Assembly: GCF_000772085.1 (NCBI RefSeq) | Contig: NZ_CP009755.1 | Location: 2,728,001-2,792,000, forward strand | Origin: Curtobacterium sp. MR_MD2014 | Lineage (GTDB): Bacteria; Actinomycetota; Actinomycetes; Actinomycetales; Microbacteriaceae | Length of the DNA stretch: 64,000 nucleotides | Reading direction: 5' to 3' | In this document: positions 25,948-34,376 of the stretch, piece after piece | How positions within the stretch are numbered: the first letter of the stretch is position 1 | Layout: each line of letters opens with the position of its first letter | Position numbers and translations under genes: made by a program | The notes under the pieces: generated by a model | The model's database searches: none | Told to the model about the DNA's origin: nothing | What the model saw: only the letters and a program-made list of their open reading frames with translations

Positions 25948-25970
25948 AGGTGACGTCTGTCTCCGAGCCG

Positions 25971-25990
25971 GGAACCGCGCCGACGGTTCC
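25971..25990. terminator. GGAACCG/CGGTTCC hairpin
   Basis: Perfect 7-bp stem with a 6-nt loop, 27 bp after the deaminase stop and inside the islet. Could end deaminase transcription. Confidence 0.4.
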
Positions 25991-26067
25991 TGGCGACCGA
26001 GCGAACTACCGAACCAGGAGTGCAGCGGCTACGGTCATCCTGACCATCACTCATTCAGGAGTCTCCA

Positions 26068-27039
26068 ATGTCCGCACCGTACGCCCCGGGTACGCCGCAA
26101 CCGCCCTTCGCACCGCAATCCGGAGACCCGAGAAATCGGACCGTCCCGCTCGCAACCGCGTCCCTGGTGCTCGGGATCATCGGCCTCGCCATCGCCTTCA
26201 TCCCGGTTCTGCTCCACTTCGGGTTCATCCTCGGGGTTCTGGCCCTGGTCTTCGGCCTCGTCACACTGCGTCACCGCCTGCAGAAGTCGTTGGCTGGCGT
26301 CATCCTGGGCGGTGCTGCTGTTGTCGTCTCCCTCCTCTTCGGGACCATCTACGGGGTGGCGTCGCTCGGTGCTGCCAGCGAGACGGCGGCTTCGTTGACC
26401 TCCGCGACCGAGGCCGCCGAGGTCGCGGAAGTTGCGCCAGTGGAGGTGCCTGACGTCGTCGGGAAGACCTTCGACGAGGCAACCGACCTGCTCAAGGCCG
26501 CTGGTTTCAACGTCGGTGGGGGCGGCGAAGCTGCCGACACGGTCGCTTCACAGGCACCCGACGCCGGAGCGAGCGTAAAGCCGGGTACCACCGTCCTCTT
26601 GACGCCGGCAGCCGATGACGGTTCGAGCGCCGCCAACCCCGCTCCGGCCGGAACCAAGTTCGAGATGACGAGCACGAACCGCCTCGACGGGTCGTCCGCC
26701 GACTACACGCAGTGGGTCGACGGCTACAACGACAACTTCACGTCGTCCAACCAGTTCGAGCAGCCGGACGCCGGGATGAAGTACGTGCTCCTGATCGTGC
26801 ACGTCACGGCCACGACCGCGGGAGTCGAAGCGGGATCTGTCGCCTACGACCTCGCGCTTGCTGGCACGGACGGCTCCGTTTACGACTCCGAGTTCATCAC
26901 CGGCGCGAAGTCGATGCCGAGCGTCACACTCGGTGCCGGCCAGAGCGCGAGCGGAGAGGTCGTCTTCCAGGTCCCGAACACCTTCCACGGCGGAATCGTT
27001 TCCTTCGGTGACGGCAGCGTGTTCGCAAAGACGAACTGA
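26068..27039 (+). CDS. membrane-anchored PASTA-domain protein with DUF4352-like C-terminus
   Basis: 323 residues. A Pro-rich N-terminus, then three hydrophobic segments (about residues 28-50, 51-68 and 78-100, DUF4190-like), one PASTA repeat (VPDVVGKTFDEATDLLKAAGF, about 130-180), and an extracellular domain resembling DUF4352 (GMKYVLLIVHVTATTAG... GEVVFQVPNT). PASTA domains often bind peptidoglycan or beta-lactams. The start has a good AGGAG Shine-Dalgarno 6 nt upstream. Codons such as TTG, GTT, GCT and GAA are frequent, unlike the neighbours. It is the only gene between the 36-bp repeats, suggesting acquisition. Confidence 0.78.
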   Translation: MSAPYAPGTPQPPFAPQSGDPRNRTVPLATASLVLGIIGLAIAFIPVLLHFGFILGVLALVFGLVTLRHRLQKSLAGVILGGAAVVVSLLFGTIYGVASLGAASETAASLTSATEAAEVAEVAPVEVPDVVGKTFDEATDLLKAAGFNVGGGGEAADTVASQAPDAGASVKPGTTVLLTPAADDGSSAANPAPAGTKFEMTSTNRLDGSSADYTQWVDGYNDNFTSSNQFEQPDAGMKYVLLIVHVTATTAGVEAGSVAYDLALAGTDGSVYDSEFITGAKSMPSVTLGAGQSASGEVVFQVPNTFHGGIVSFGDGSVFAKTN

Positions 27040-27053
27040 GCTGCGCCGCCTCA

Positions 27054-27089
27054 TTCCGCGAGTGGACCGCCCGCCACCCGTCCTGACCG
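27054..27089 (+). repeat. right 36-bp direct repeat (att-like)
   Basis: Identical over all 36 bases to 25912-25947, starting 14 bp after the stop of the islet gene. Here it is non-coding. Confidence 0.9.
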
Positions 27090-27152
27090 GACGCCCGCCC
27101 GCCACGGATGCGTCCGTACGGCGGGGCGGCACCACGCGACGCGCGTGACCCG

Positions 27153-27204
27153 GTGACGGACGGGAGGCCCGTGGCGACGCCGCCACGGGCCTTCCCTCCG
27201 TCAC
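27153..27204. repeat. dispersed palindromic element, copy D
   Basis: Nearly perfect 24-bp arms (GTGACGGACGGGAGGCCCGTGG and complement) around a 4-bp centre, between the convergent PASTA and response-regulator genes. Confidence 0.8.
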
Positions 27205-27235
27205 GGATCGCGACCCGGCTGCCGTGGCCGGGCCT

Positions 27236-27961
27236 TCAGGGAGCCGGCGTCAGCCGGTAGAGCACCTGCGGACGGCCTCGACGGCCGTACCGGTGCGCCA
27301 GGTCGATGGCGCCCGTCGCGACGAGGTGGTCGAGGTACCGGCGGGCGGTGGCCCGCGAGGTGCCCGTCGCTGCCGCGACCTCGTCGACCGAGCGGGCGAC
27401 CACGGGGTCGAGCGCCGTCACGACCCGACCGAGCGTGGTGGCGCTGACGCCCTTCGGGAGGGCGTCCTCGGGCGCTCTCGTCGCCGTGCGGTCGGGTCCG
27501 ACCACGCGCACCGATCCGGTGGCGAGCAGCCGGTCGACGTCGCCCTGCCCCATCGGGACGTCGCGCTGCGCGTCCTCGCGGGACCGACGTTCGGCCGCGT
27601 AGGCGCGGAGCCGGTCCTGCAGGGCCTCGCGGTCGAACGGCTTCAGCAGGTACCCGACCGGGTGCGCGGCGAGCGCCTGCCGGACGGTGACTTGGTCGCG
27701 GGACGAGCTGACGACCAGCACGTCGGTGTCGTCGACGCCGGCGACGTGCATGCGGTGCAGGACCTCGATGCCGCTGATGTCGGGCAGGCGCATGTCGAGC
27801 AGCACGAGGTCGACCCCGCGCTCCACGGATGCCAGCGCGGCGCCGCCGGACGCGACCGCCCCGACGACGGCGAACCCCTCGGTCGCGGCCACCCACCGGG
27901 TGTGGAGTGCGCGAGCGCCGGCGTCGTCGTCGACCACGAGCACGCGGAGCGCCGCCGTCAC
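27236..27961 (-). CDS. CitB/DcuR-type response regulator
   Basis: 241 residues. Receiver domain with phosphoacceptor Asp in VDLVLLDMRLPDISG (near residue 55) and Lys in YLLKPFD; a C-terminal winged-helix segment (VDEVAAATGTSRATARRYLDHLVATG) as in CitB/DcuR regulators of C4- and tricarboxylate use. Its GTG overlaps the sensor kinase stop (GTGA), so kinase and regulator are coupled. It probably activates the divergent tctCBA genes. Confidence 0.88.
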   Translation of the reverse strand: MTAALRVLVVDDDAGARALHTRWVAATEGFAVVGAVASGGAALASVERGVDLVLLDMRLPDISGIEVLHRMHVAGVDDTDVLVVSSSRDQVTVRQALAAHPVGYLLKPFDREALQDRLRAYAAERRSREDAQRDVPMGQGDVDRLLATGSVRVVGPDRTATRAPEDALPKGVSATTLGRVVTALDPVVARSVDEVAAATGTSRATARRYLDHLVATGAIDLAHRYGRRGRPQVLYRLTPAP

Positions 27962-29235
27962 GATCCCGCCGCCATCTCGACGTCGAGCCGGGCACCGCCG
28001 AGCGCTGCCGACCGTCCGACGACCACGGATCCGCCGCGGTCGGTGGCGGTGCGTCGGACGAGTGCCAGGCCGATGCCGCGCCCGAGGCCGCTCTCGTCGG
28101 TCTTCGACGACCACCCGCGGGTCAGCACGCGGTGCGCGTCGGCCGGGTCGATGCCCGGTCCGTCGTCCTCGACCGTCACCGTCACACGCCCGTCATGCGA
28201 GCCGATGGTGCAGCTGACGGTGGCCGCCCCGGCCTCGGCGGCGTTCCGGCACAGGTTGGCGACGACCAGCAGCACCGCGTCGTCGAGCACGACGTCGTCG
28301 GCGATCCGGAGGTCGAGCGTGGTCCCGGCCACGGCGAGTTCCGAGCGCACCGCCGCGACCGACGCCGTCGCCACCGCACCGCGGCGCGGCGACCCGGCAC
28401 CGCCGCCGCTGGTCAACCCGGGTGCCACGGCGTCGATGTAGGCCATCGCGTCCTCGTCGTCCCCCTGTTCGACCAGTCCGCGCACCACGTGCAGACGGGT
28501 GCCGAACTCGTGTGCCTGCTCGCGCAGCGCCTCGGTCGTCCACCGGACCTGCCGGCTCTCCGCGTCGACCGCGTCGGCTCGGCGGAGCCGTCGGGCGATC
28601 ACGAGTGACAGGAGCACGCTCGCGAGCGTCGCCGCGACGAGCGCGCCGGTGCTCCACGGGAGCAGGGTGCCGAGGGCCCGTTCCCGGTCCGCCGCGATGG
28701 TGGACTCGAGCACGCCGACCGCCACGACGCCGACGACCTCGCCCTCCTCGCCGACGACGGGCACCTTCGCACGCAGGGTCGTCCCGGTCGGGCCGGTCTC
28801 GGTGCCGACGAACTCCGCACCGCGGAGCACGGGCGCGATCGTCGTCTCGACGGGCTCACCGCGTTCCGCCGGGTCCGGGTGGGTGATCCGCACGCCGTCG
28901 TCGTCGGTGACCACGACGTACGAGACGCCGGCGGCACCCTCGACGAGCGTCGCGATCGGTTGCAGTGCCGCGGTGGCGGAGGCGAGGTCGTCGGCGTCGG
29001 CGAGCGCGCCGGGTGCGCCCCGGTCGGCGACCGACGCCACCGCGTCCCGCACCTCGGGCAGGTCGGCCAGGCTCGACGCGACGCCGGACACCTGGTCGAC
29101 CACTGACGTGCGGATGGCGCGCTCCTGCACCACGGCCGCGACCCCGGTCGTGACACCCGTCGCCGCGAGCACGATGACGCTCGGCAGCGCGAGCACCGCG
29201 GTCCGCCGCAACCGCCCGAGACGAGCCCTGGTCAC
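27958..29235 (-). CDS. CitA/DcuS-type sensor histidine kinase
   Basis: 425 residues. Two membrane helices (about 10-35 and 178-198) flank an extracytoplasmic PAS-like (Cache) sensor domain containing VVTDDDGVRITHPDP. The cytoplasmic part has the Spo0B-like phosphoacceptor region LREQAHEFGTRLHVVRGLVE (His near 223) and a HATPase core (NLCRNAAEAG, GIGLALVRRTA). These kinases sense external citrate or C4-dicarboxylates. GTG 29235 has an AAGGGGG Shine-Dalgarno; an in-frame ATG at 29283 is an alternative. Divergent from tctC. Confidence 0.88.
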   Translation of the reverse strand: MTRARLGRLRRTAVLALPSVIVLAATGVTTGVAAVVQERAIRTSVVDQVSGVASSLADLPEVRDAVASVADRGAPGALADADDLASATAALQPIATLVEGAAGVSYVVVTDDDGVRITHPDPAERGEPVETTIAPVLRGAEFVGTETGPTGTTLRAKVPVVGEEGEVVGVVAVGVLESTIAADRERALGTLLPWSTGALVAATLASVLLSLVIARRLRRADAVDAESRQVRWTTEALREQAHEFGTRLHVVRGLVEQGDDEDAMAYIDAVAPGLTSGGGAGSPRRGAVATASVAAVRSELAVAGTTLDLRIADDVVLDDAVLLVVANLCRNAAEAGAATVSCTIGSHDGRVTVTVEDDGPGIDPADAHRVLTRGWSSKTDESGLGRGIGLALVRRTATDRGGSVVVGRSAALGGARLDVEMAAGS

Positions 29236-29370
29236 CGTGGCGTCCCCCTTCGGCCGCGACGCCGTGAGCGTCAATGAGCACATCTCCGCCGCCGGGTGCT
29301 CGCCCGGTCGGCGGCTGCCATCGTACTTCTCGACCTGCGGCACGACGACGTGCGCAGGAGGGAGCCAGCA

Positions 29371-30423
29371 ATGCCAGAGCAACCAGTGCAGCCGGAGCAA
29401 CCAGTGCCGGAGCAGCCGACGACGGGGACGCCGGGTCCGCCGCGTGCCCGTCGCCCCGTCGCACGCGTGGTCGGGACAGCCGTCGCCGCGGTGTCCATCG
29501 CTGTCGCGGCCTTCGGCTCGGTGACGTCGGCAGCGGCCGGAGGCGACCCGACCCGGTCGGTGACCCTCGTGGCACCGGCGGCGGCCGGCGGCGGTTGGGA
29601 CGGCGTCGCACGGTCCATGCAGCAGGCGCAGCGCGCGAACGGCATCGTCAACTCCGTCCAGGTGGTCAACATGCCGGGCGCCGGTGGCACCATCGCGCTC
29701 GGGAACGTCGCTCGGCTCGCCGGACAGACGGACACGCTGCTCGTCGGCGGGACGGGGCTCCTCGCGGCCGAGATCCAGTTCGGTTCCGCGGTCACCCACG
29801 ACGACATCACGCCGCTCGCGGTCACCGTCGAGGAGTACGACGTCATCGTCGTCCCCGCCGACTCGCCGTACGAGACGCTCGACGACCTCGTCAGCGCCTG
29901 GCGCGAGCGCCCCGGCTCGGTGCCGTGGACGGGCGGCGGCTCGTTCGACCAGCTCGTCGTCACCGACCTCGCCGTCTCGGCCGGGATCGACCCGAAGGAC
30001 ACGAACTACATCCCGTCGGACGGCGGTGGCGAGGCCATCCAGGCGCTCCTCAACGGCACGGCGGCGGCGGCCTCGGGCGGGTACCCGGACAACATCGACC
30101 AGATCGAGTCCGGTCGTCTGCGCGCACTCGCGCTCGTCGCGGCGGAGCCGGTCGAGGGCATCGACATCCCCACCGCGGTCGAGCAGGGGCACGACGTCAC
30201 GCTGACGAACTGGCGCGAGATCGCTGCACCGGGCGGACTCGACGACGAGCAGCGGGCGCAGCTGACCGACATCGTGCTGGACACGCTCGACACCCCCGAG
30301 TGGGCGGACGCCATGGAGCGGTACCACTGGACCGAGCGGATCATCACGGGTGACGAGCTCGACGCGTTCATCGACGAGGAGCGCGAGCGCATCACCGGGC
30401 TGTACGAGGAGCTGGGCCGATGA
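29371..30423 (+). CDS. tctC: tripartite tricarboxylate transporter substrate-binding protein
   Basis: 350 residues. After a Pro/Gln-rich cytoplasmic start (PEQPVQPEQPVPEQP) comes a Sec-type export helix (about 34-57) and a TctC domain with VTLVAPAAAGGGWDGVAR and MPGAGGTIALGNVAR, the carboxylate-contact loops. The extracellular protein delivers a di- or tricarboxylate to TctAB. The ATG has a strong AGGAGGG Shine-Dalgarno (29356-29362). Its TGA overlaps the tctB start (ATGA). Confidence 0.9.
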   Translation: MPEQPVQPEQPVPEQPTTGTPGPPRARRPVARVVGTAVAAVSIAVAAFGSVTSAAAGGDPTRSVTLVAPAAAGGGWDGVARSMQQAQRANGIVNSVQVVNMPGAGGTIALGNVARLAGQTDTLLVGGTGLLAAEIQFGSAVTHDDITPLAVTVEEYDVIVVPADSPYETLDDLVSAWRERPGSVPWTGGGSFDQLVVTDLAVSAGIDPKDTNYIPSDGGGEAIQALLNGTAAAASGGYPDNIDQIESGRLRALALVAAEPVEGIDIPTAVEQGHDVTLTNWREIAAPGGLDDEQRAQLTDIVLDTLDTPEWADAMERYHWTERIITGDELDAFIDEERERITGLYEELGR

Positions 30424-31064
30424 CCCGTCCGAGCAACCCCACGTCGTCCTCCGCGGTCGTCGGACAGCGGCTCACGCTGCGGGCCGACTCCGGCCGCGTC
30501 GCCGCGGTGGCGAAGGAGCTGACCACCCCGGCGCTCTTCACCGCCTTCGCGGTCTACCTCGTCGTCGGCATCGTCACGATGGAGGTCCCCGACGGAACCG
30601 CGTTCCCCGGGCCCGCGGTGTTCCCCGGCATCGTCGCCGCCGCACTCCTGCTGCTGGCCGCCCTGCTGGTCGTCCGGTCCGTCCGGGCTGCGCGCGGCCG
30701 ACGGGTCGGGTCCGACGGCACACCGTCGGAGGCCCGCACCGACACCGCCGTCCGCGCCGACGCGCACACCGCCGCCGACACCGACACGACCGGCACCTCG
30801 GTCGAGCAGCGCTCGGTCCGCGTCGACTGGCGCTCCCTGGCCTGGGTGGTCCTGTCCTTCGCCGCCTTCGCCCTGCTGCTCGGCGTGCTCGGGTGGATCG
30901 TCGGTGCCGGACTGCTCTTCCTCGGTGTCGCGAAGGGGCTCGGCGCCCCGGGGTGGCTGCGTCCGCTCGTCGTCGGGCTGACGGTGAGCGCGATCAGCTA
31001 CATCGCCTTCGACATGCTGCTCGACCTGTCGCTGCCCTCGGGCATCGTCGGATGGGAGTTCTGA
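30420..31064 (+). CDS. tctB: tripartite tricarboxylate transporter small membrane subunit
   Basis: 214 residues with four membrane helices, the TctB pattern: FTAFAVYLVVGIVTM, FPGIVAAALLLLAALLVV, WVVLSFAAFALLLGVLGW and the C-terminal hairpin. A hydrophilic Asp/Thr/Ala-rich loop of about 45 residues separates helix pairs. It overlaps tctC by 4 nt and tctA starts 1 nt after its stop, forming one operon. Confidence 0.88.
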   Translation: MTRPSNPTSSSAVVGQRLTLRADSGRVAAVAKELTTPALFTAFAVYLVVGIVTMEVPDGTAFPGPAVFPGIVAAALLLLAALLVVRSVRAARGRRVGSDGTPSEARTDTAVRADAHTAADTDTTGTSVEQRSVRVDWRSLAWVVLSFAAFALLLGVLGWIVGAGLLFLGVAKGLGAPGWLRPLVVGLTVSAISYIAFDMLLDLSLPSGIVGWEF

Positions 31065-31065
31065 C

Positions 31066-32586
31066 GTGGACGTGCTCGGTCTCCTCGGTGACGGCTTCGC
31101 CGGCGCCCTGACCCCCGCCAACCTGCTCTGGGTCGTCGTCGGGTGCCTCCTCGGCACCGCGGTCGGCGTCCTCCCCGGCCTCGGCTCGTCGATGGCGGTG
31201 GCGCTGCTGCTGCCCGTGACGTTCTCGCTCGACCCGACCGCGGCGTTCATCATGTTCGCCGGCGTCTACTTCGGCGGGCTCTTCGGTGACTCCACCATGG
31301 GCATCCTGATGAACACGCCGGGCCAGGCCTCGGCCATCGCCTCGACGTTCGAGGGCCACAAGATGGCGCTGAACGGACGAGCGGCCCAGGCGCTCGCGAC
31401 GGCCGCGATCGGCGCGTTCGTCGGCGGCATGATCGCCTCGGTCCTGGTCGTGTTCCTCGCACCGGCACTCGCGTCGTTCTCGTCGAGCTTCGGACCGGCG
31501 GAGTTCTTCGCCCTGGCACTGTTCGCGTTCGTCACGACGTCGTCGGTCGTCACCGACGACGCGCTGAAGGGACTCGGCTCGCTGTGCCTCGGTCTCGGCA
31601 TCGCGGTGATCGGCGTCGACGGCATCTCGGGTGCACCGCGCTTCACGATGGGCGTGCCCGAGCTCTTCGACGGCATCTCGCTCGTCACGGTGACGGTCGC
31701 GGTCCTCGCGCTCGGCGAGGTCATCTACGTCGCGTGCCTGGCCCGACACCTGAAGGACCGCCGGATGGTGCAGGCGACCGGACGCCCGTGGCTCTCGAAG
31801 CGGGAACTGCGCGAGGCGGCGCCCGCCTGGCTGCGCGGCACCGCGATCGGGCTGCCCTTCGGCGTCGTGCCCGCCGGCGGGTCCGAGATCCCGACCTTCC
31901 TGGCGTTCGGGCTCGAGAAGCGTCTCGACGCCCGCCGGAAGGACCCGCAGTTCGGCACGGGTGCGATCCGCGGGCTGGCGGCACCCGAGGCAGCCGGCAA
32001 CTCCACGACCGGCATGGCGATGGGTGCGCTGCTGTCCCTCGGCCTGCCGGTGTCGGCGACCGCCGCGATCATGCTCGCCGCGTTCCGCCAGTACGGCCTG
32101 CAGCCGGGTCCGCTGCTCTTCGACCGCTCCCCCGACCTGGTCTGGGCGCTGCTGGCGTCGTTCTTCATCGCGATGGTGGTGCTGCTCGTCATCAACCTCC
32201 CGTTCGCGATGCTGTGGGCGAAGCTGCTGCGGATCCCGCGCGCGTACCTCTACGCGGGCATCGCCGTCTTCTGCGGGCTCGGCATCTACGCGACGAGCGG
32301 TTCGGTCTTCGACCTGCTCATGCTGCTCGGCATCGGTCTCGTCGGGTTCCTCATGCGGGCCCTCGACATCCCGCTCGCACCGCTCATCATCGGGATGGTG
32401 CTCGGTCCGCTCGCCGAGACGAGCCTGCGGGACGCGGCGCTGAGCGCCGACGGGGACTTCTCGGTACTGGTGGCCGGCCCCATCCCGATCGTGCTCTACG
32501 CGGTGCTGGCGGTCGTGGTCGCGGTCACGGTGACCGGCCGCGTCCGCGCCCGCCGTGCGGCGCGGCGCGAGCTGCTCGACGCGTAG
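31066..32586 (+). CDS. tctA: tripartite tricarboxylate transporter large membrane subunit
   Basis: 506 residues with about 11-12 membrane helices. The signature near the N-terminus (GVLPGLGSSMAVALLLPVTF) and its internal copy (GVVPAGGSEIPTFLAFGLEK) mark the substrate-translocating TctA subunit, driven by Na+ or H+. GTG start, 1 nt after tctB. The divergent CitAB-like two-component system is the probable regulator. Two dispersed palindromes and a small hairpin follow the gene. Confidence 0.92.
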   Translation: MDVLGLLGDGFAGALTPANLLWVVVGCLLGTAVGVLPGLGSSMAVALLLPVTFSLDPTAAFIMFAGVYFGGLFGDSTMGILMNTPGQASAIASTFEGHKMALNGRAAQALATAAIGAFVGGMIASVLVVFLAPALASFSSSFGPAEFFALALFAFVTTSSVVTDDALKGLGSLCLGLGIAVIGVDGISGAPRFTMGVPELFDGISLVTVTVAVLALGEVIYVACLARHLKDRRMVQATGRPWLSKRELREAAPAWLRGTAIGLPFGVVPAGGSEIPTFLAFGLEKRLDARRKDPQFGTGAIRGLAAPEAAGNSTTGMAMGALLSLGLPVSATAAIMLAAFRQYGLQPGPLLFDRSPDLVWALLASFFIAMVVLLVINLPFAMLWAKLLRIPRAYLYAGIAVFCGLGIYATSGSVFDLLMLLGIGLVGFLMRALDIPLAPLIIGMVLGPLAETSLRDAALSADGDFSVLVAGPIPIVLYAVLAVVVAVTVTGRVRARRAARRELLDA

Positions 32587-32622
32587 CCACGACCGAGCGG
32601 CGCCGGCCCGCGGCGCGCGGTC

Positions 32623-32638
32623 CGGGTCGGCGGACCCG
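32623..32638. terminator. CGGGTC/GACCCG hairpin after tctA
   Basis: A 6-bp stem with 4-nt loop 37 bp after the tctA stop, just before palindrome E. No T-tract. Confidence 0.4.
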
Positions 32639-32646
32639 ACCCGTCT

Positions 32647-32690
32647 CGGACGGGAGGCACGGGGCGGTCCTGCACCGCACCTCCCGTCCG
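32647..32690. repeat. dispersed palindromic element, copy E
   Basis: CGGACGGGAGGC and CCTCCCGTCCG arms, first of a tandem pair in the tctA-lacI gap. Confidence 0.85.
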
Positions 32691-32697
32691 TCACCGC

Positions 32698-32745
32698 GAC
32701 GGACGGGAGGCACGTGGCGGCACCGCACCGCGCCTCCCGTCCGCC
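32698..32745. repeat. dispersed palindromic element, copy F
   Basis: GGACGGGAGGC (32701-32711) and GCCTCCCGTCC (32732-32742), only 8 bp after copy E and ending 12 bp before the lacI-type -10 hexamer. Confidence 0.85.
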
Positions 32746-32756
32746 GGGCGGCGCGC

Positions 32757-32762
32757 TACGCT
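32757..32762 (+). promoter_or_regulatory. -10 hexamer TACGCT, leaderless start of LacI-family gene
   Basis: TACGCT ends 7 nt before the ATG at 32770. Confidence 0.6.
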
Positions 32763-32769
32763 CGTCCCG

Positions 32770-33777
32770 ATGCGCGCGACCGTGCGGGACGTGGCGGCCC
32801 TCGCCGGGGTCTCCCCGAAGACCGTCTCCAACGTGGTGAACGGCGGCGTGCCCGTGCGGCCGGCGACACGGGAGCGGGTCGAGCGCGCGGTCGCCGAGCT
32901 CGGCTACGTGCCGAACCTGTCCGCGCGCGGCCTGCGCAACGGACGCTCCGGCGCGATCGCCCTGACGCTGCCCGAGCTCGGCAGCGCCTACTCGGCCGAA
33001 CTCGCCCAGTGGTTCGTCGAACTCGCCCGCGAGCGTGGCTGGACGGTGCAGCTCGACCAGACCGGACACGACCCCGGACGTGAACGGGACCTCGTCTCCC
33101 GGGCCCGGGCCCACCTGGTGGACGGTCTCGTGCTCAACCCGGTGTCGCTCAGCGCGAGCGTCCTGGCCGAGACCGAGGGGCTCCCGCCGACCGTCGTCAT
33201 CGGCGAGGTCGAACCGGAGCACGTCGACCAGGTGCACGTGGACAGCCGCCGCGCCGCACGCGAGGTCACGACCCACCTGCTCGACCGCGGGCACCGTCGG
33301 ATCGCGGTCGTCGGGGCCGCCCGTCCGACGGACGCCACCGCCACGAGCGAGCTGCGCGACCAGGGTCACGCGGATGCGCTCGGCGCGGTCGGCCTCGAGG
33401 TCGACCCCGCCCTGCGCGTGCCGCTGCCGACGTGGTCGACGAGTGCGGCGGCGGCGGGGTTCGCGACCTGGCTGGACGCGCACCCGCTGCCGGACGCGGT
33501 GTTCGCGTACACGGACTCGATCGCCTTCGGCGTGCTGCACGTCCTGGCGGCACGGGGTGTCCACGTGCCGGAGCAGGTCAGCGTCGTGGGGTTCGACGAC
33601 GTCGACGCCGCAGCCTTCGCGATCCCGGCGCTGACGACGGTGTCGTTCGACCGGCGGGCCTTCGCCACGGCGGCGCTCGACCTGCTCACCCGACGCATCG
33701 CCGACCCGACGGCCGCTCCGGAGACCGTCGTCGTGCCGCACCGGATCGTCGAGCGCGCGAGCGTCGCCGCCCGCTGA
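32770..33777 (+). CDS. LacI-family transcriptional regulator
   Basis: 335 residues. The N-terminal HTH and hinge (TVRDVAALAGVSPKTVSNVVNG, residues 4-25; LSARGLRNGRSGAIALTLPE) are followed by a periplasmic-binding-protein-like effector domain (RRIAVVGAARPTDA, DAVFAYTDSIAFGVLHVL, VSVVGFDDVDAA). It normally senses a sugar, but no sugar uptake or hydrolase genes are adjacent, so the target is not evident. It follows tctCBA yet has its own leaderless promoter. Confidence 0.9.
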   Translation: MRATVRDVAALAGVSPKTVSNVVNGGVPVRPATRERVERAVAELGYVPNLSARGLRNGRSGAIALTLPELGSAYSAELAQWFVELARERGWTVQLDQTGHDPGRERDLVSRARAHLVDGLVLNPVSLSASVLAETEGLPPTVVIGEVEPEHVDQVHVDSRRAAREVTTHLLDRGHRRIAVVGAARPTDATATSELRDQGHADALGAVGLEVDPALRVPLPTWSTSAAAAGFATWLDAHPLPDAVFAYTDSIAFGVLHVLAARGVHVPEQVSVVGFDDVDAAAFAIPALTTVSFDRRAFATAALDLLTRRIADPTAAPETVVVPHRIVERASVAAR

Positions 33778-33848
33778 CCAGCCGGCAGCCGTCGCGCGTC
33801 CGTCGCGCGGCCGTCGCGGTGCTGGACCGTCCTGTCGACAGGCCCGGG

Positions 33849-33854
33849 TACCGT
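33849..33854 (+). promoter_or_regulatory. -10 hexamer TACCGT, leaderless start of VOC gene
   Basis: TACCGT ends 7 nt before the ATG at 33862. Confidence 0.55.
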
Positions 33855-33861
33855 GCGCCGC

Positions 33862-34251
33862 ATGAGTGCCGACGACCCCGCGATGCCCGTGCTGACCGCG
33901 ACCGTCCTGCAGTCCCCCGACCCGGTGCGCCTCGCGCGGTTCTGGGGTGCGCTGACCGGGTGGACCGTGCACGAGGACGGTCCGACCTGGCTGCGGGTGC
34001 GCCCGGCCGACGGCGGGGTCGGGCTCTCGGTGCAGTACGACGACGCCTACGAGGCACCGACCTGGCCCCCGGTCACGGGGACGCAGGGCATGCAGCTGCA
34101 CCTCGACCTGCAGGTGGAGGACCTCCACGCCGCGACCGCCCGCGCGCTCGAGCTCGGTGCGACCGAGGCGGACTTCCAGCCCCAGGACGACGTGCGGGTG
34201 CTCCTCGACCCCGACGGGCACCCCTTCTGCCTGTTCCTGCCCGGCGCCTGA
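33862..34251 (+). CDS. VOC/glyoxalase-like family protein
   Basis: 129 residues, a complete two-module VOC domain (beta-alpha-beta-beta-beta twice): LQSPDPVRLARFWGALTGW at the start and VRVLLDPDGHPFCLFL at the end. Possible metal ligands are His in MQLHLDLQV and the final acidic region, but catalytic function is uncertain; many such short proteins bind drugs or metabolites without catalysis. Confidence 0.82.
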   Translation: MSADDPAMPVLTATVLQSPDPVRLARFWGALTGWTVHEDGPTWLRVRPADGGVGLSVQYDDAYEAPTWPPVTGTQGMQLHLDLQVEDLHAATARALELGATEADFQPQDDVRVLLDPDGHPFCLFLPGA

Positions 34252-34278
34252 CCGCGGCGGCGGCGGCGCGGCACAGCC

Positions 34279-34347
34279 CCGAGACTCGGCCAGGCGGACG
34301 AGACTCGCGGGCCCCGGGGAGGAAAGTGCCCGTAAGCGCGAGTCTCG
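34279..34347. repeat. second palindrome family, copy 1
   Basis: CCGAGACTCGG, then CGAGACTCGCG (34299-34309) pairing perfectly with CGCGAGTCTCG (34337-34347) over a 27-nt loop. It sits between the convergent VOC and hydrolase genes. Shares its sequence with the element at 38059. Confidence 0.7.
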
Positions 34348-34376
34348 CGCACGGCCGCCGCACGGCCTCTCGCGGC

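Larger units (their letters stand above)
25912..27089. mobile_element. single-gene islet bounded by 36-bp direct repeats
   Basis: An exact 36-bp direct repeat brackets 1106 bp carrying one gene of visibly lower GC and different codon use. The left copy is the 3' end of the deaminase gene, whose frame stays intact. This is the usual footprint of site-specific insertion at a gene's 3' end, but no recombinase is encoded inside. Confidence 0.6.
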
